A stretch of 64,000 bases of DNA from Ypsolopha sequella (taxonomy: Eukaryota; Arthropoda; Insecta; Lepidoptera; Ypsolophidae), in contig OW203986.1 in NCBI GenBank assembly GCA_934047225.1, positions 28,151,221 through 28,215,220 on the forward strand, in the 5' to 3' direction. Shown here piece by piece: positions 55,385 to 64,000 of this stretch. Made by a program: the position numbers and the translations under genes. Position 1 is the first letter of the stretch. Each line of letters starts with the position of its first letter. Below the pieces are notes generated by a model, which did no database searches, was not told the DNA's origin, and saw only the letters and a program-made list of their open reading frames with translations.

Positions 55385-55805
55385 ATGATAGATGTAGTCC
55401 ATTTCTTAATTTTTTATTCGACCTTATTATAGATCGCTTCAAAATATTTCCACCATTATAATATGAAATCCGAAAAAGATGTTGTCCATTTATTCATTTT
55501 TTATTTGACCTTATATAGATCGCTTCAAAATATTTCCACCATTACAATATGAAATCCGAAAAAGATGTAGTCCATTTATTCATTTTTTATTTGATCTTAT
55601 ATAGATCGCTTCAAAATATTTCCACCATTATAATATGAAATCCGAAAAAGATGTCCATTTATTCATTTTTTATTTGACCTTATATAGATCGCTTCAAAAT
55701 ATTTCCACCATTACAATATGGAATCCGAAAAAGATGTAGTCCATTTATTCATTTTTTATTTGACCGTATTATATAGATCGCTTCAAAATATTTCCACCAT
55801 TACAA
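55385..55805 (+). repeat. Tandem array, 83-89 bp units, five copies
   Basis: AGATCGCTTCAAAATATTTCC recurs at 55431, 55517, 55603, 55686 and 55775. Each unit also has GATGTAGTCCATTTATTC and TTTTTTATTTGACC, missing or shortened in some copies, and ATGAAATCCGAAAA. In gene A intron 1, 0.5 kb after the retrotransposon ORF. Confidence 0.92.
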
Positions 55806-56642
55806 CTATTTCGCATGCAATAACCTAACGACCGTACATCATCCGAGTCACAAACGGTCTACATTCAGTGCATTCCCCTTCAGTGGCAGCGGTCCTGCAA
55901 CATACGACCCCATTGACCTGGGTGATACCGATAACACTCATGCAACGGCTTGGCACGCGCTGCAAATATGCGCCTATTGTGTTTTAGGAGCCGGTGCATA
56001 AATTTTAGGTTAGACAAGCAGGCGGTTCAGTTTCGAATTTCGAATGGTGTTGGAATGCTTTGTATATTGGAGTTTAATTATCTTCTCTGCATTTGCATAG
56101 GGCTGGCGTCCGTGTTGGCTATATTGGGTGTCTAGCGAGGTTCGACGGTGCCAGTGCCGTCATGTTGTCCATTTAGCAATTGTGCTATGTACGGTTAAAC
56201 TCACTATTACTTTTGGCTACTTCAGGCAATTTAATCAAATTTAAATGTCTCTTAATATCATGGTAGTTGTTTTTAGTAGTTAGTTACCCTAGCAATCTTG
56301 AAACTTAGTAGAATATAGCTCATAAGAGAAAATTTAAGTGTGTGCCTCTATTCAAATGTAGATTATGTTGAGTTTGTTATTTTTGTACAGATGTTTTATT
56401 CTACGAAGTCTACTTAGCTCTAAACCTGAATATGATTAGTATTTACACCTCCACATGTTAATTTGTTCATCCTTCTGTTAGCTACTAAGGATTGCCTGAA
56501 AGATATTGCTATTAGCAATAAGTGCCGCCCTTGTACACCATTATTAATTGTTTCTTTTGTCTTTTAAGTTATTAAAGTAAATGAGCAAAAAGTGTTATAA
56601 ATCAAATAAAAATTTAAATAAATGGCCGTGTTTCCATTGCAG
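55806..56642. other. End of gene A intron 1
   Basis: No repeat or further exon recognised. It ends in a splice acceptor TTTCCATTGCAG. Confidence 0.45.
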
Positions 56643-56774
56643 ACTGAGCTCCACGTTGGACGGTCGTAGCGACCACAACGTAAACAACGTGTCGTCGGAC
56701 GACGACCGCTGCGACGACGGCAACCTTGTCATACTCAACTCGAAGGGCGGGACTTACAAGCTCAGGGATTCCAG
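56643..56774 (+). CDS. Gene A, coding exon 2
   Basis: Acceptor TTTCCATTGCAG|A and donor CCAG|GTGAGG flank 132 bp, phase 2 at both ends, so it could be skipped without shifting the frame. The 44 residues are rich in D, N and S (LSSTLDGRSDHNVNNVSSDD, DRCDDGNLVILNSKGGTYKL), with GC-rich codons that contrast sharply with AT-rich flanks. The join to exon 1 gives HQHDR|LSSTL. No domain recognised. Confidence 0.82.
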
Positions 56775-56924
56775 GTGAGGGTCTGGATCAATGAAACCTA
56801 GTTAGGGCGATACATGTATAATAGTTTGCAATTCATCGCACGCTATCTTAGATGCTACGTGACCAATAATTGTATAGTTACGAAAGAAAAAAGAAATCTG
56901 TCAGATTCGCAGCGGGTGCACAGC

Positions 56925-57090
56925 GGCCCTACCACGTAATTCTGATTTGTATCAACTTCAAGCAAATGCATGCGAAATTCAACGCGTGCAAAAGAGATGG
57001 CATGTTAGGCGGGCGTCGTCGCACGCATGTCAAATTTCAATCTCAAGTTGATGTTGATGAAAATCAGAATTACGTGGTAGACCCGCAGAT
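56925..57090. repeat. MITE with 37 bp arms
   Basis: CTACCACGTAATTCTGATTTG and ATCAACTTCAAG face CAAGTTGATG and AAATCAGAATTACGTGGTAG. Confidence 0.82.
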
Positions 57091-57467
57091 CTTAGAGCAT
57101 GTACAGATGTAGGTAATGTCATCAAGATTAACTTTGTTTTGTTTATAAATTTAAATTTGAAAAGCTTTTTGGTCTGTGGCATTTGACGCCAATAGTTCAG
57201 TATTAGTGAGGTTTATAAAGCATGAGTTTGAAATTTAATGCACAATTAGTCATGATCTTCTCAAATCCAACTTTAAATGCTGTTTTAATTTTGTTTGGAC
57301 AAGATTGATTATTTGAAGAGCATGTTTTTTTTTTTACAAAACTGCCTAGTTCTCACATTATAGGTATATCTGAAGCCTCAGCCCTCCTTTGTTTGAGTTC
57401 CCTTTGTCTCTCCTGCTACGTTTAATTGCAGAGCTACAAAAGAAACGATCTTACAGGCCTTACGCCA

Positions 57468-57814
57468 GGGCCACAGTTTCAGGCTTCTGGCAGTGCGCTT
57501 CTTGCTGCGCTCCCAGGCGGTTTTTGCGATGGGCTTTGCCCTGCCACTACACCCGTCGCCGCCTTCATGTATAGCCCGCTCACTCGCTCAAAGCGCTCGA
57601 CACTAGGTTCGTCCTGTGCGCTCGATCACTGTTTCAACTGCCCGCCTCCCCGCACACCGCCGTTGCGAGAGCGCAAGTTACTCGAAGCCAGACAAGACGT
57701 GCGAGCGGCGCGACCCATGGCCGGCTCTATACAACTTCATACATTTGTTCTCTCCGCTGGCGCCGCCGTCTAAAGAAGAACCGCTTGGCGCGCCTCTCGA
57801 AGCCTGAAGCTGTG
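57468..57814. mobile_element. GC-rich TIR element
   Basis: GGCCACAGTTTCAGGCTT at the left and AAGCCTGAAGCTGTGGCC at the right agree at 17 of 18 positions. The 347 bp between are markedly GC-rich and carry overlapping open frames in all + frames (up to 115 codons) without a recognisable motif. No target duplication seen. Confidence 0.6.
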
Positions 57815-58439
57815 GCCGAGAGGTTACAGCTATGATCTGTGATATGATATACAGCTATATCTGTCATGATAGAACTTGTCTCCACATTTCAGGATAATGG
57901 GGATTGCTGGAGGGAGAGCGATGTATATATTAAAGATACACACATCTATTAACCAATTAGTTCAGAGATTTCGAGCAGTGAACTTTGTTGTCATGTTATG
58001 TTCTGCATTTACAAAAACGATAAAAAATACTATGAGTCTATTCGTTCAAAGTTAAGTTAAGCAGCTTGGAAATACATTTTATTTGAACGTTCACCTTAAT
58101 TTTTAAATTATGTTTAAATCAATCAACATATCAATAAACAATTTATTGTACAGAAAATTTTTGAATATAAACAGAGTACAGGTTAACGCAAAAGGCAAAG
58201 GCGGAATTATTCCTTAAGGAAATTTCTTCCAGTCAACCGATGGTTTAGAGGGAAAAGAAAATTTTACAAAAAATAGCGTATTTGTGCAAAAAGAAACTTC
58301 AAGCCTAATATTTAAATATAATACACTACATACTAATACATACATACAAACAAACAAAGTAGCAATGTGATGTCGTCAGAGGTCTTCTTATTATTCGGTG
58401 TTTCACATTAATTGACCACTTTCATACCCTACAACCCGT

Positions 58440-58745
58440 TGGAAATATCTCTGCACTTCAGTTCACCCGCAAACGTAGGTAGAGACCTTGCGGGTGGGGG
58501 GTTTTGGGTGCCTAGATATTTCCGACAGGTTGTATGTGCCTGCAGTCTCGATAAATATAGCGTTCGCTATCCTACCGATTTATCTAATTTTAACGATTTT
58601 TCACAGCCCTACCGTCAAACTATCGACTGAAATCGGAAGCGAATTCGATACGCTTCCGATATCAGTCGATAGTCATGATATGACGGTAGAAACTAAAACA
58701 AAAAGGATTTTTATAACTTACAACTGAAATCAGTCGTAGCTCCAA
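58440..58745. repeat. Inverted-repeat element with palindromic core
   Basis: The core at 58595-58686 has CTACCGTCAAACTATCGACTG, then CGGAAGCG facing CGCTTCCG and CAGTCGATAG..TGACGGTAG. Weaker outer arms use CTACAACCCGTTGGAA / TCCAACCCGTTCTTG-type sequence. Confidence 0.65.
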
Positions 58746-58799
58746 CCCGTTCTTGAAAGTTCTCTAAGGGTATCAATTTTATGACGCAATCCAAAAAAG

Positions 58800-59071
58800 T
58801 ATACAACGTGTAACAGAAAAGTGCAACCATATTTGGAAAGCTTATTCAGTCAATGGTATAGAACAAGTTTTACTATTGAACAAAACCTTATCTCAAAAAA
58901 AACATTTTACTGTTTCATAGAAAAATGCAATGCCGCTCGGCCGAAATGTATGGAACGGCAGATTTTTTTTTTTGAGATTTCAGGGTTGGCTCCATAGTAA
59001 AAGTTGTTCTATACCATTGACTGAATAAGCTCTTCAAATATGGTTACACTTTTCTGTTACACGTTGTATAG
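58800..59071. repeat. Fam-F MITE copy 2
   Basis: TACAACGTGTAACAGAAAAG and CTTTTCTGTTACACGTTGTA ends; same arms as 13251-13517, including TCAGTCAATGGTATAGAACAA. TA insertion. Confidence 0.88.
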
Positions 59072-59595
59072 AATCAGAATAGCAGAGCATATCTTAGTAA
59101 GCATAGTAAGAAATGGCTACAAACTGTCTCCATAAATCCTTTCCGCGTAAATCTTTAGGTCTCACTGGCATCCTTTGTTTCCCCTTGAAACTTTTAATTA
59201 CGAAAGAATTGATTTTCCAATATATACTCCAGGATAATAGAGATCGCCGGCGGCCGGGAGTTGTATTCTCAAAGCCGGACAAAAGCTGTCCGGAAATTGC
59301 GACATAGCAGCACGCATAAACACAATCTGAGGAATAAGGTGGGACGGCTGCCGAAGGATACGGTCGACTATCCGACTGATAATATTAATGCTGAGGTGAG
59401 TGTCGCTCTTATTGACTTACTAGCTTTTTGCCCACATCCCCGCCCGGCTAAGCAAAAAAATAGAAAAGAGAGAGATACCGTGAAACTTCTTGAGCAGAAA
59501 GCGGCCTAGTGGGGTAAAGTTGGCGTACGAATTTCGCCCTACGCCTTATACGATTTTTAAAATGTTTCATGGTGTTTGCTGATATTTAATCCGTA
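59072..59595 (+). other. Open stretch ending at a consensus donor, unassigned
   Basis: A frame from about 59261 runs 82 codons (TQSTYSQ-type start, then KVGRLPKDTVDYPTDNINAE). It contains GCTGAG|GTGAGT at 59394, a perfect splice donor. Neither frame nor phase joins exons 2 and 3 of gene A, so it is not a skipped gene A exon as read. Confidence 0.25.
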
Positions 59596-59765
59596 CCCCT
59601 ATTATAAATGGTAAAGTGTGTTTGTTGGTTTGTCCTTCTGTCACGCATCAACGGAGCTACGGGTGGACGTGATTGACGTGGCTGGAAAGCGAAATAGGCT
59701 ACTTTTTATTCCGGGAAAATGCAAATGAAATCAGAGCGGGTGAAGCCGCGGGGAAAAGCCAGTAC
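59596..59765 (+). repeat. Fam-L lepidopteran repeat, copy 2
   Basis: AAAGTGTGTTTGTTGGTTTG, CTACGGGTGGACGTGATTG, AATAGGCTACTTTTTATTCC and GCGGGTGAAGCCGCGGG. Confidence 0.8.
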
Positions 59766-60242
59766 CAAATAAAATCCTGTATAACGCTCAACAAAACTGT
59801 TTTCGGGGACCCCTAAAAACTCATTTATTTTCGACTAAACCTGAGACATAAGAGGACGTTGAATGAAAACTATTGATCCAGCGTTTGCGTGTAAACTTTG
59901 AGGTACCAAATCTAAAAATTCTGATAGAGAGTGGCGTACTGAATCGTGGCGATATTCATTTGTTCGTACACGCGAGGGTTCCGCTAGGTATATGGATACG
60001 GACATTGCCATATGTAAGTCGTACACAACATACACTCAATATGTATTTTATGTGCCAACCAAGCTGTTTTAGAGAGATATTTTCTTCAAAAAGGATTTTG
60101 AAAACCATTGAAGCAGCATTTGCATTCAAAGAAAAGATGTCTTGAAAATTGTAAATTTCGATCTTTACCAAAAAGTCTATTATAACGTAAGTAACCCTTC
60201 CACTAACTGTCACCAATCCAAATTCCAGATATCCCTGCACAG

Positions 60243-60475
60243 GATAAACAGTGAGCCCAAGAAGATGGTCTCGCGTCACACGTCACCAACGTACATGAAC
60301 GGTGACAGCCCCACCATTGTCGAGAGCAACATCCCCATGCTCCCCAAGAACAGCTCCCCGATCTTGGACCCTCACAAGAGGAATGACGTCGCCAATGACG
60401 TCAGCAAAGGTAGTCCTATAGCGGTGGTGGCGGACGGGGAGGTGGTCGTCTTCGATGACAATGATGACTGGAAAG
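60243..60475 (+). CDS. Gene A, coding exon 3
   Basis: Phase 2 in, phase 1 out, 233 bp. The acceptor is taken as CTGCACAG|G (60242) because the stronger-looking AATTCCAG (60228) would put the frame out of phase with exon 2; with 60243 the join reads RDSR|INSEP. It encodes 78 residues, serine-, proline- and asparagine-rich, with SPTYMNGDSPTIVESNIPML and an acidic end EVVVFDDNDDWK. Donor AAAG|GTGAGA. No domain recognised. Confidence 0.82.
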
Positions 60476-60714
60476 GTGAGATTTTTGGTGCGCTGGGATT
60501 TCTTGCTATTGTGGGGTTTGAGTGTTTGTTATAAAAGGTAGCCTTCGTTAATAATAATTTCTTATGGAGGCTCAATAAATAGAACCATGGCTCGATAAAC
60601 CTTTTTGTGGAAGAAATAATGTTTGTTTCTTCATGCTTTTCCCTGGTCGGTTGGTCATTGAACCTTCATGCAGATGTTATATCACACGAAGTCCGTTTTG
60701 GCTATGGTTGTAGT

Positions 60715-61224
60715 CAGTGGCGTGCACAGAACTTTTTGCTGGAAAAGCAAGCAATTGGTCATTTTTTTTTATTGTTATTCTTGACCAATGGGGATGCTTA
60801 CTGTCAAATTAGTTCCGCATAGAGGGCGCTGTGTGTTTGTGTCTGTTAGCTTGTCAGTTCACATACAAATAATTGAATAATTTCTTATTTTCATTGAAAA
60901 GCTAAAGCAATGGGTGTTTGTGTGGCTTTTGGATGTAAAGGAAAGGGAACTTGAACGACAAGGTCACTTTTCTTTCCTCGCAGCAAAAGACTCTTTTCTT
61001 TTGCTCCGCCTTCAACTGAGCGGTAAACCAGGTAGAATACATGACAAATACACCAACAAAAAAGGCACAACCGTTTTTAGAAATTTGGAATGCAAAAATA
61101 ACATCTATTAGCGTCTTTTACAAGAGCGATAAGACACAAACACACAGCGCCCTCTACCGTGAAAGCTTATGGTTTTCTTTCCCATTGCTTGCTTTTCCAG
61201 CAAAAAGTTCTGTGCACGCCACTG
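60715..61224. mobile_element. hAT-type MITE with 8 bp target duplication
   Basis: Ends CAGTGGCGTGCACAGAACTT and AAGTTCTGTGCACGCCACTG are perfect inverted repeats, extending to about 45 bp (TTTTGCTGGAAAAGCAAGCAAT). GTTGTAGT occurs directly outside both ends (60707-60714 and 61225-61232). CAGTGGCG ends and an 8 bp duplication are hAT hallmarks. 510 bp, no transposase. Confidence 0.9.
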
Positions 61225-61471
61225 GTTGTAGTAGTGCGTAACCTCGGGAGCGCTTACAAAACGTGCAATACACACAAAACGCGCTTATCTGTACACTTCA
61301 CCACTACAAACAGACTTCGAGAAATATAGAAATAATTATTGAGATGAGTATCTAATGTAATGCAAGAGGCATGAGAAATGAGGTCACAGACACACTTTTT
61401 GCCTTTAACGAAATTTACATTTAACGAATTGGAATAATGTACAGAATCATCATTTATCATCATAATTTTGA

Positions 61472-61620
61472 TAAAAACACTTGTACTGTTTCACAATATC
61501 ACTGTTTTATTAGTCCAACCGGTTTCGCCTTACGGCATTATCAAGGAGCTGTTAAAATAATAAATAAACAAAGGAATGTGTAGTTGTTGTTTACATTGCA
61601 GATGGTTATTTCATCATGTT
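61472..61620. repeat. Fam-G repeat copy 2
   Basis: Same blocks as 44474-44640, including CCGGTTTCGCCTTACGGC and TTGTTTACATTGCAGATGG. Confidence 0.75.
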
Positions 61621-62229
61621 TTATTTTAACAGTATACAGATTTTGGTAAAAAAAAATTTACTGGTCATTTTTATTTAGTTATAAATAAAAGAACAACTTC
61701 TTCCTCTTTCGTAAAAATTTATCGCTCTTGCACTGCGCGTTTTTCCGTTTGGAGTGACGCTTGAAAAATTCACAAATCACCCAATTGTCGAAAATTACCT
61801 GTTCTATCGCTGTATTAAATTGTCAGTTTGGTGCTATTGTACCAAAAAACAAAGGCTTGTTAAAATGTATTTTCCGTGTTGTATAGTACAAGTATGTATA
61901 AAACAAAGCATTGTTAATTCATAATATTTAGCTCTACTTTTCAGTCTGTAGCAATTACTGTAGTATCGATTGCAATTTATCGTTAACGATCCCGTTTAAA
62001 TAAATGATCGAAACTTGGGGCGGAATTTTACTGGATATTGTTTTTTATTCTGTAAGCTCACGCTAGATTGTAGGACAAAAGCTTTAGTACTTAAAACTTG
62101 TATATACCACTTTAAACTCGCGTTTCGTACACAAATTTTGCTACATGCTTCAGCTCAGATCTGCCTTGTAAGGCGTATAAATAATTTGAATAAGATCAAA
62201 TAAGGCTTTGTGTATATATGTTACGGCTA

Positions 62230-62900
62230 ATTTATAATAGGTCTTTACATATGAAATTTCCGATATTTTCTTACAGATTCATAATTCTTGTAATTCAATA
62301 GCTATTTCCATTATTTGTTTTTTGTTTGAAAGTTGATTTCAAGGTTTTACATCTACGTATTAAATTTTATTTTTATTGTCAGTTTGATAACCAAAATTAA
62401 ATGTTCAAAAACAGTTCGTCCTAAACGCAATCCAATTCCATGATTTATTTTTTATTTTTATTTTATTTTATGATATGATATGATAAGATTCGAAATATTT
62501 TTTTACAGCTGACACTTTTCAAAAATTAAATTGCATAATTTGGATTTTTTTTATTTAATTTATATTACATATTTATATAAAAACACTTAATAAAATAAAA
62601 ATTTCCAGATATATTTCGACATATGGTCGGCTTCAGTGGAATTGTATTTGATATTGTATCAAATTCCAGTGGAATTGTATTTGATATTGTATCAAATTCC
62701 ACTGAAGCCGACCATATGTCGAAATATATCTGGAAATTTTTATTTTATTAAGTGTTTTTATATAAATATGTAATATAAATTGAATAAAAAAAACAAATAA
62801 GTTCTCTTTAATATTTAATAATTTGGATTTGTCATTCCTAAAAAAATGCAAAAATTTTAGTATTGAAAATTGAGTTTCCTTAAAATTCTCTATGGAAAAC
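62230..62900 (-). repeat. Fam-J repeat split by a palindrome
   Basis: Outer parts align in reverse with 46330-46720: AAATTTCCGATATTTTCTTACAG, CCATTATTTGTTTTTTGTTTG, CAGCTGACACTTTTCAAAAATTAAATT, then after the insertion CTAAAAAAATGCAAAAATTTTAG and GAAAATTGAGTTTCC. Confidence 0.75.
62548..62817. mobile_element. 270 bp palindromic insertion with 13 bp target duplication
   Basis: ATAATTTGGATTT at 62535-62547 is repeated at 62818-62830. Between them, arms of about 100 bp are almost perfectly complementary (AAAACACTTAATAAAATAAA, then TTTCCAGATATATTTCGACA on the left, their inverse on the right). The centre is a direct duplication of GGAATTGTATTTGATATTG. A long duplication suggests a reverse-transcription type insertion. 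Confidence 0.88.
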
Positions 62901-63114
62901 GGCTATTCCATATGTAAAGACCTATTATTTTAACGGGTATACCGCGATGTATCTTTACCTTATTTTTTTTTTAAGAAAACGGCACCCCTCTAAATACCAC
63001 AAGGCATGCGACTGCCTGCATTTATTAAAATAGGTAATAAATAACACATCGCGATATACTCACTGAAATGTAATGTGTAATAATTTCAATTTTCGTATTT
63101 AATTTTAACGGGAC

Positions 63115-63620
63115 ACCTGACGCTAGAACATCAACAACACCAGGTTTTCAAGGGTTCATTGGAAGAAACTAGGTCTCTCCTCATATTGAAGAAAATATAT
63201 TTGATTTATCGACCTTTTATCTAGGAATTCCACCTATAAACAATGTTTTAAGATTTATACTTTTGTGAAGAAAAAAATGTTTTCCATCCTTTTTTTTTTG
63301 GTTTTCAAACGTTCGTTTCAAAAACGTGGTTAAGAGATGAACTTGTTTTTTTTTTCAAATATAAAATAGGCAATAGAAATATGAAGGGATGTTACCTAAA
63401 TCCAATATTTCTTTCTCTACAAAATATTCCAGTATTAGCTAAAAACACCAATTTGTTGTTTCGCTGCGTGATCACTAGTATTACGCGTCCAAGAACAAGA
63501 GGCCAAAGAGCCAACATATAATAACCTCTATGAAAAGCAAATAAGGTCTTTGCTATTAGACTTATTGTGCTGGACGGGTAATAAAAGAAGTTGCTAGGGT
63601 ATGCTATCCTCTTAAAACTT
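63115..63620 (+). repeat. Fam-K repeat copy 2
   Basis: CGCTAGAACATCAACAAC, then TTCGCTGCGTGATCACTAGTATTACGCGTCC, correspond to 7282-7840. Confidence 0.5.
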
Positions 63621-63743
63621 CGCTGTTGCTCTCAAACAGTTCATTCTCTACCAACTGATTACTTTAAAATCTCAACTAACCTCCGATGACCAATCCTCTC
63701 CTAAGATATCATTGTATTATGTTTTCCTCTCTTTTCTTTTCAG

Positions 63744-64000
63744 TGATATTGAATTCTGTGTCCCTAGGTCTGCGGAGAGACCCTGAAGTGAGTGACAATG
63801 AACTCAATGCGAGTGTAAAGCGAACCTTAGACAATATGAAAAACTGTGATAGTGTTTTTGTGAATAATAAGAATGGTGAACTGACTGACAGTGAGTCCTC
63901 ACCGTCGAGGGAAGAGGGCCGGTTGTCGGACGGCAGTGCGGGGCGGGCTTGGTCCGGAGACGAGGACAAGAGGGTAACCAGGGTTATAGGGGAGCTGCCC
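63744..64000 (+). CDS. Gene A, coding exon 4 (continues beyond window)
   Basis: Acceptor CTTTTCTTTTCAG|TG. With the single base left from exon 3 the codon is GTG, and the frame stays open to the window edge (85 complete codons). It encodes ILNSVSLGLRRDPEVSDNEL, a KNGELTDSESSPSREEGR stretch and DEDKRVTRVIGELP, again polar and charged, with likely phosphorylation-type serine/acid clusters. No domain recognised; the functional part of the protein is presumably further downstream. Confidence 0.85.

Larger units (their letters stand above)
39313..56642 (+). other. Gene A intron 1, 17.3 kb
   Basis: Defined by donor GTACTAG at 39313 and acceptor TTTCCATTGCAG at 56642. It contains the rest of the 112 bp array, a complete antisense lysozyme gene, an intact retrotransposon and many MITEs, listed separately. 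Confidence 0.55.
56775..60242 (+). other. Gene A intron 2
   Basis: Runs from GTGAGG to the acceptor CCCTGCACAG. The repeats inside it are listed separately. Stretches 57096-57467 and 57815-58439 are AT-rich and featureless. Confidence 0.7.
60476..63743 (+). other. Gene A intron 3
   Basis: From GTGAGA to the pyrimidine-rich acceptor TTTTCTTTTCAG. Holds an hAT-type MITE, Fam-G, Fam-J with a palindrome, and Fam-K. The stretch 61621-62229 is AT-rich and featureless. Confidence 0.75.

Noticed and set aside
60221..60228. Splice acceptor AATTCCAG for gene A exon 3
   Set aside because: Gives a frame that cannot follow exon 2 without a stop within a few codons; the acceptor at 60242 keeps the frame.

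Overview
This is a eukaryotic, AT-rich, repeat-dense genomic window, most likely from a moth or butterfly (Lepidoptera). The evidence for that is indirect: several dispersed repeats are strings I know from many lepidopteran sequences (a GGGTTCCGTA element that reads through to GAGTCAGACTCGC, a repeat containing AAGTGTGTTTGTTGG, and a SINE body containing CATCGTGAGGAAACC), together with an intact mariner, Tc1-like remnants, many MITEs and a short insect-style c-type lysozyme gene. There are no bacterial operons, CRISPR arrays or rRNA genes.

Only two host genes can be supported. Gene A lies on the + strand and enters the window at 39188. It has four coding exons (39188-39312, 56643-56774, 60243-60475 and 63744 to beyond the right edge) with canonical splice sites and matching phases, giving 249 codons of a polar, probably disordered N-terminal region that I cannot name. 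The last 92 bases of its first coding exon plus 20 bases of intron are tandemly repeated seven times (39221-40017). Inside the 17.3 kb first intron, on the opposite strand, is a complete three-exon c-type lysozyme gene (40278-43062, minus; 139 aa, eight cysteines, both catalytic acids present) with a TATA box and a kappa-B-like site upstream.

The left 39 kb holds no supported host gene. It is made of mobile element copies, often nested: SINEs with tRNA-like heads, palindromes, MITE families with TA or TTAA-like ends, a 156/144 bp satellite whose unit contains the end of a Tc1-like transposon (11.8-12.7 kb), a minisatellite inside an inverted-repeat element (21.1-21.6 kb), an intact mariner (24.5-25.8 kb), an element with 340 bp terminal inverted repeats (26-27 kb) and an internally deleted LINE (37.3-38.7 kb).

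The right part (39-64 kb) is gene A with its introns full of repeats. Besides the lysozyme gene, intron 1 carries an uninterrupted 970 aa non-LTR retrotransposon protein with a C2H2 finger, a reverse transcriptase with a YLDD active site and a restriction-like endonuclease at its C-terminus (52010-54922). Later introns carry an hAT-type MITE with a perfect 8 bp target duplication and a 270 bp palindrome flanked by a 13 bp target duplication.

All repeat boundaries were read by eye and may be off by about 10 bp. Family names (Fam-A and so on) are labels for this window only.
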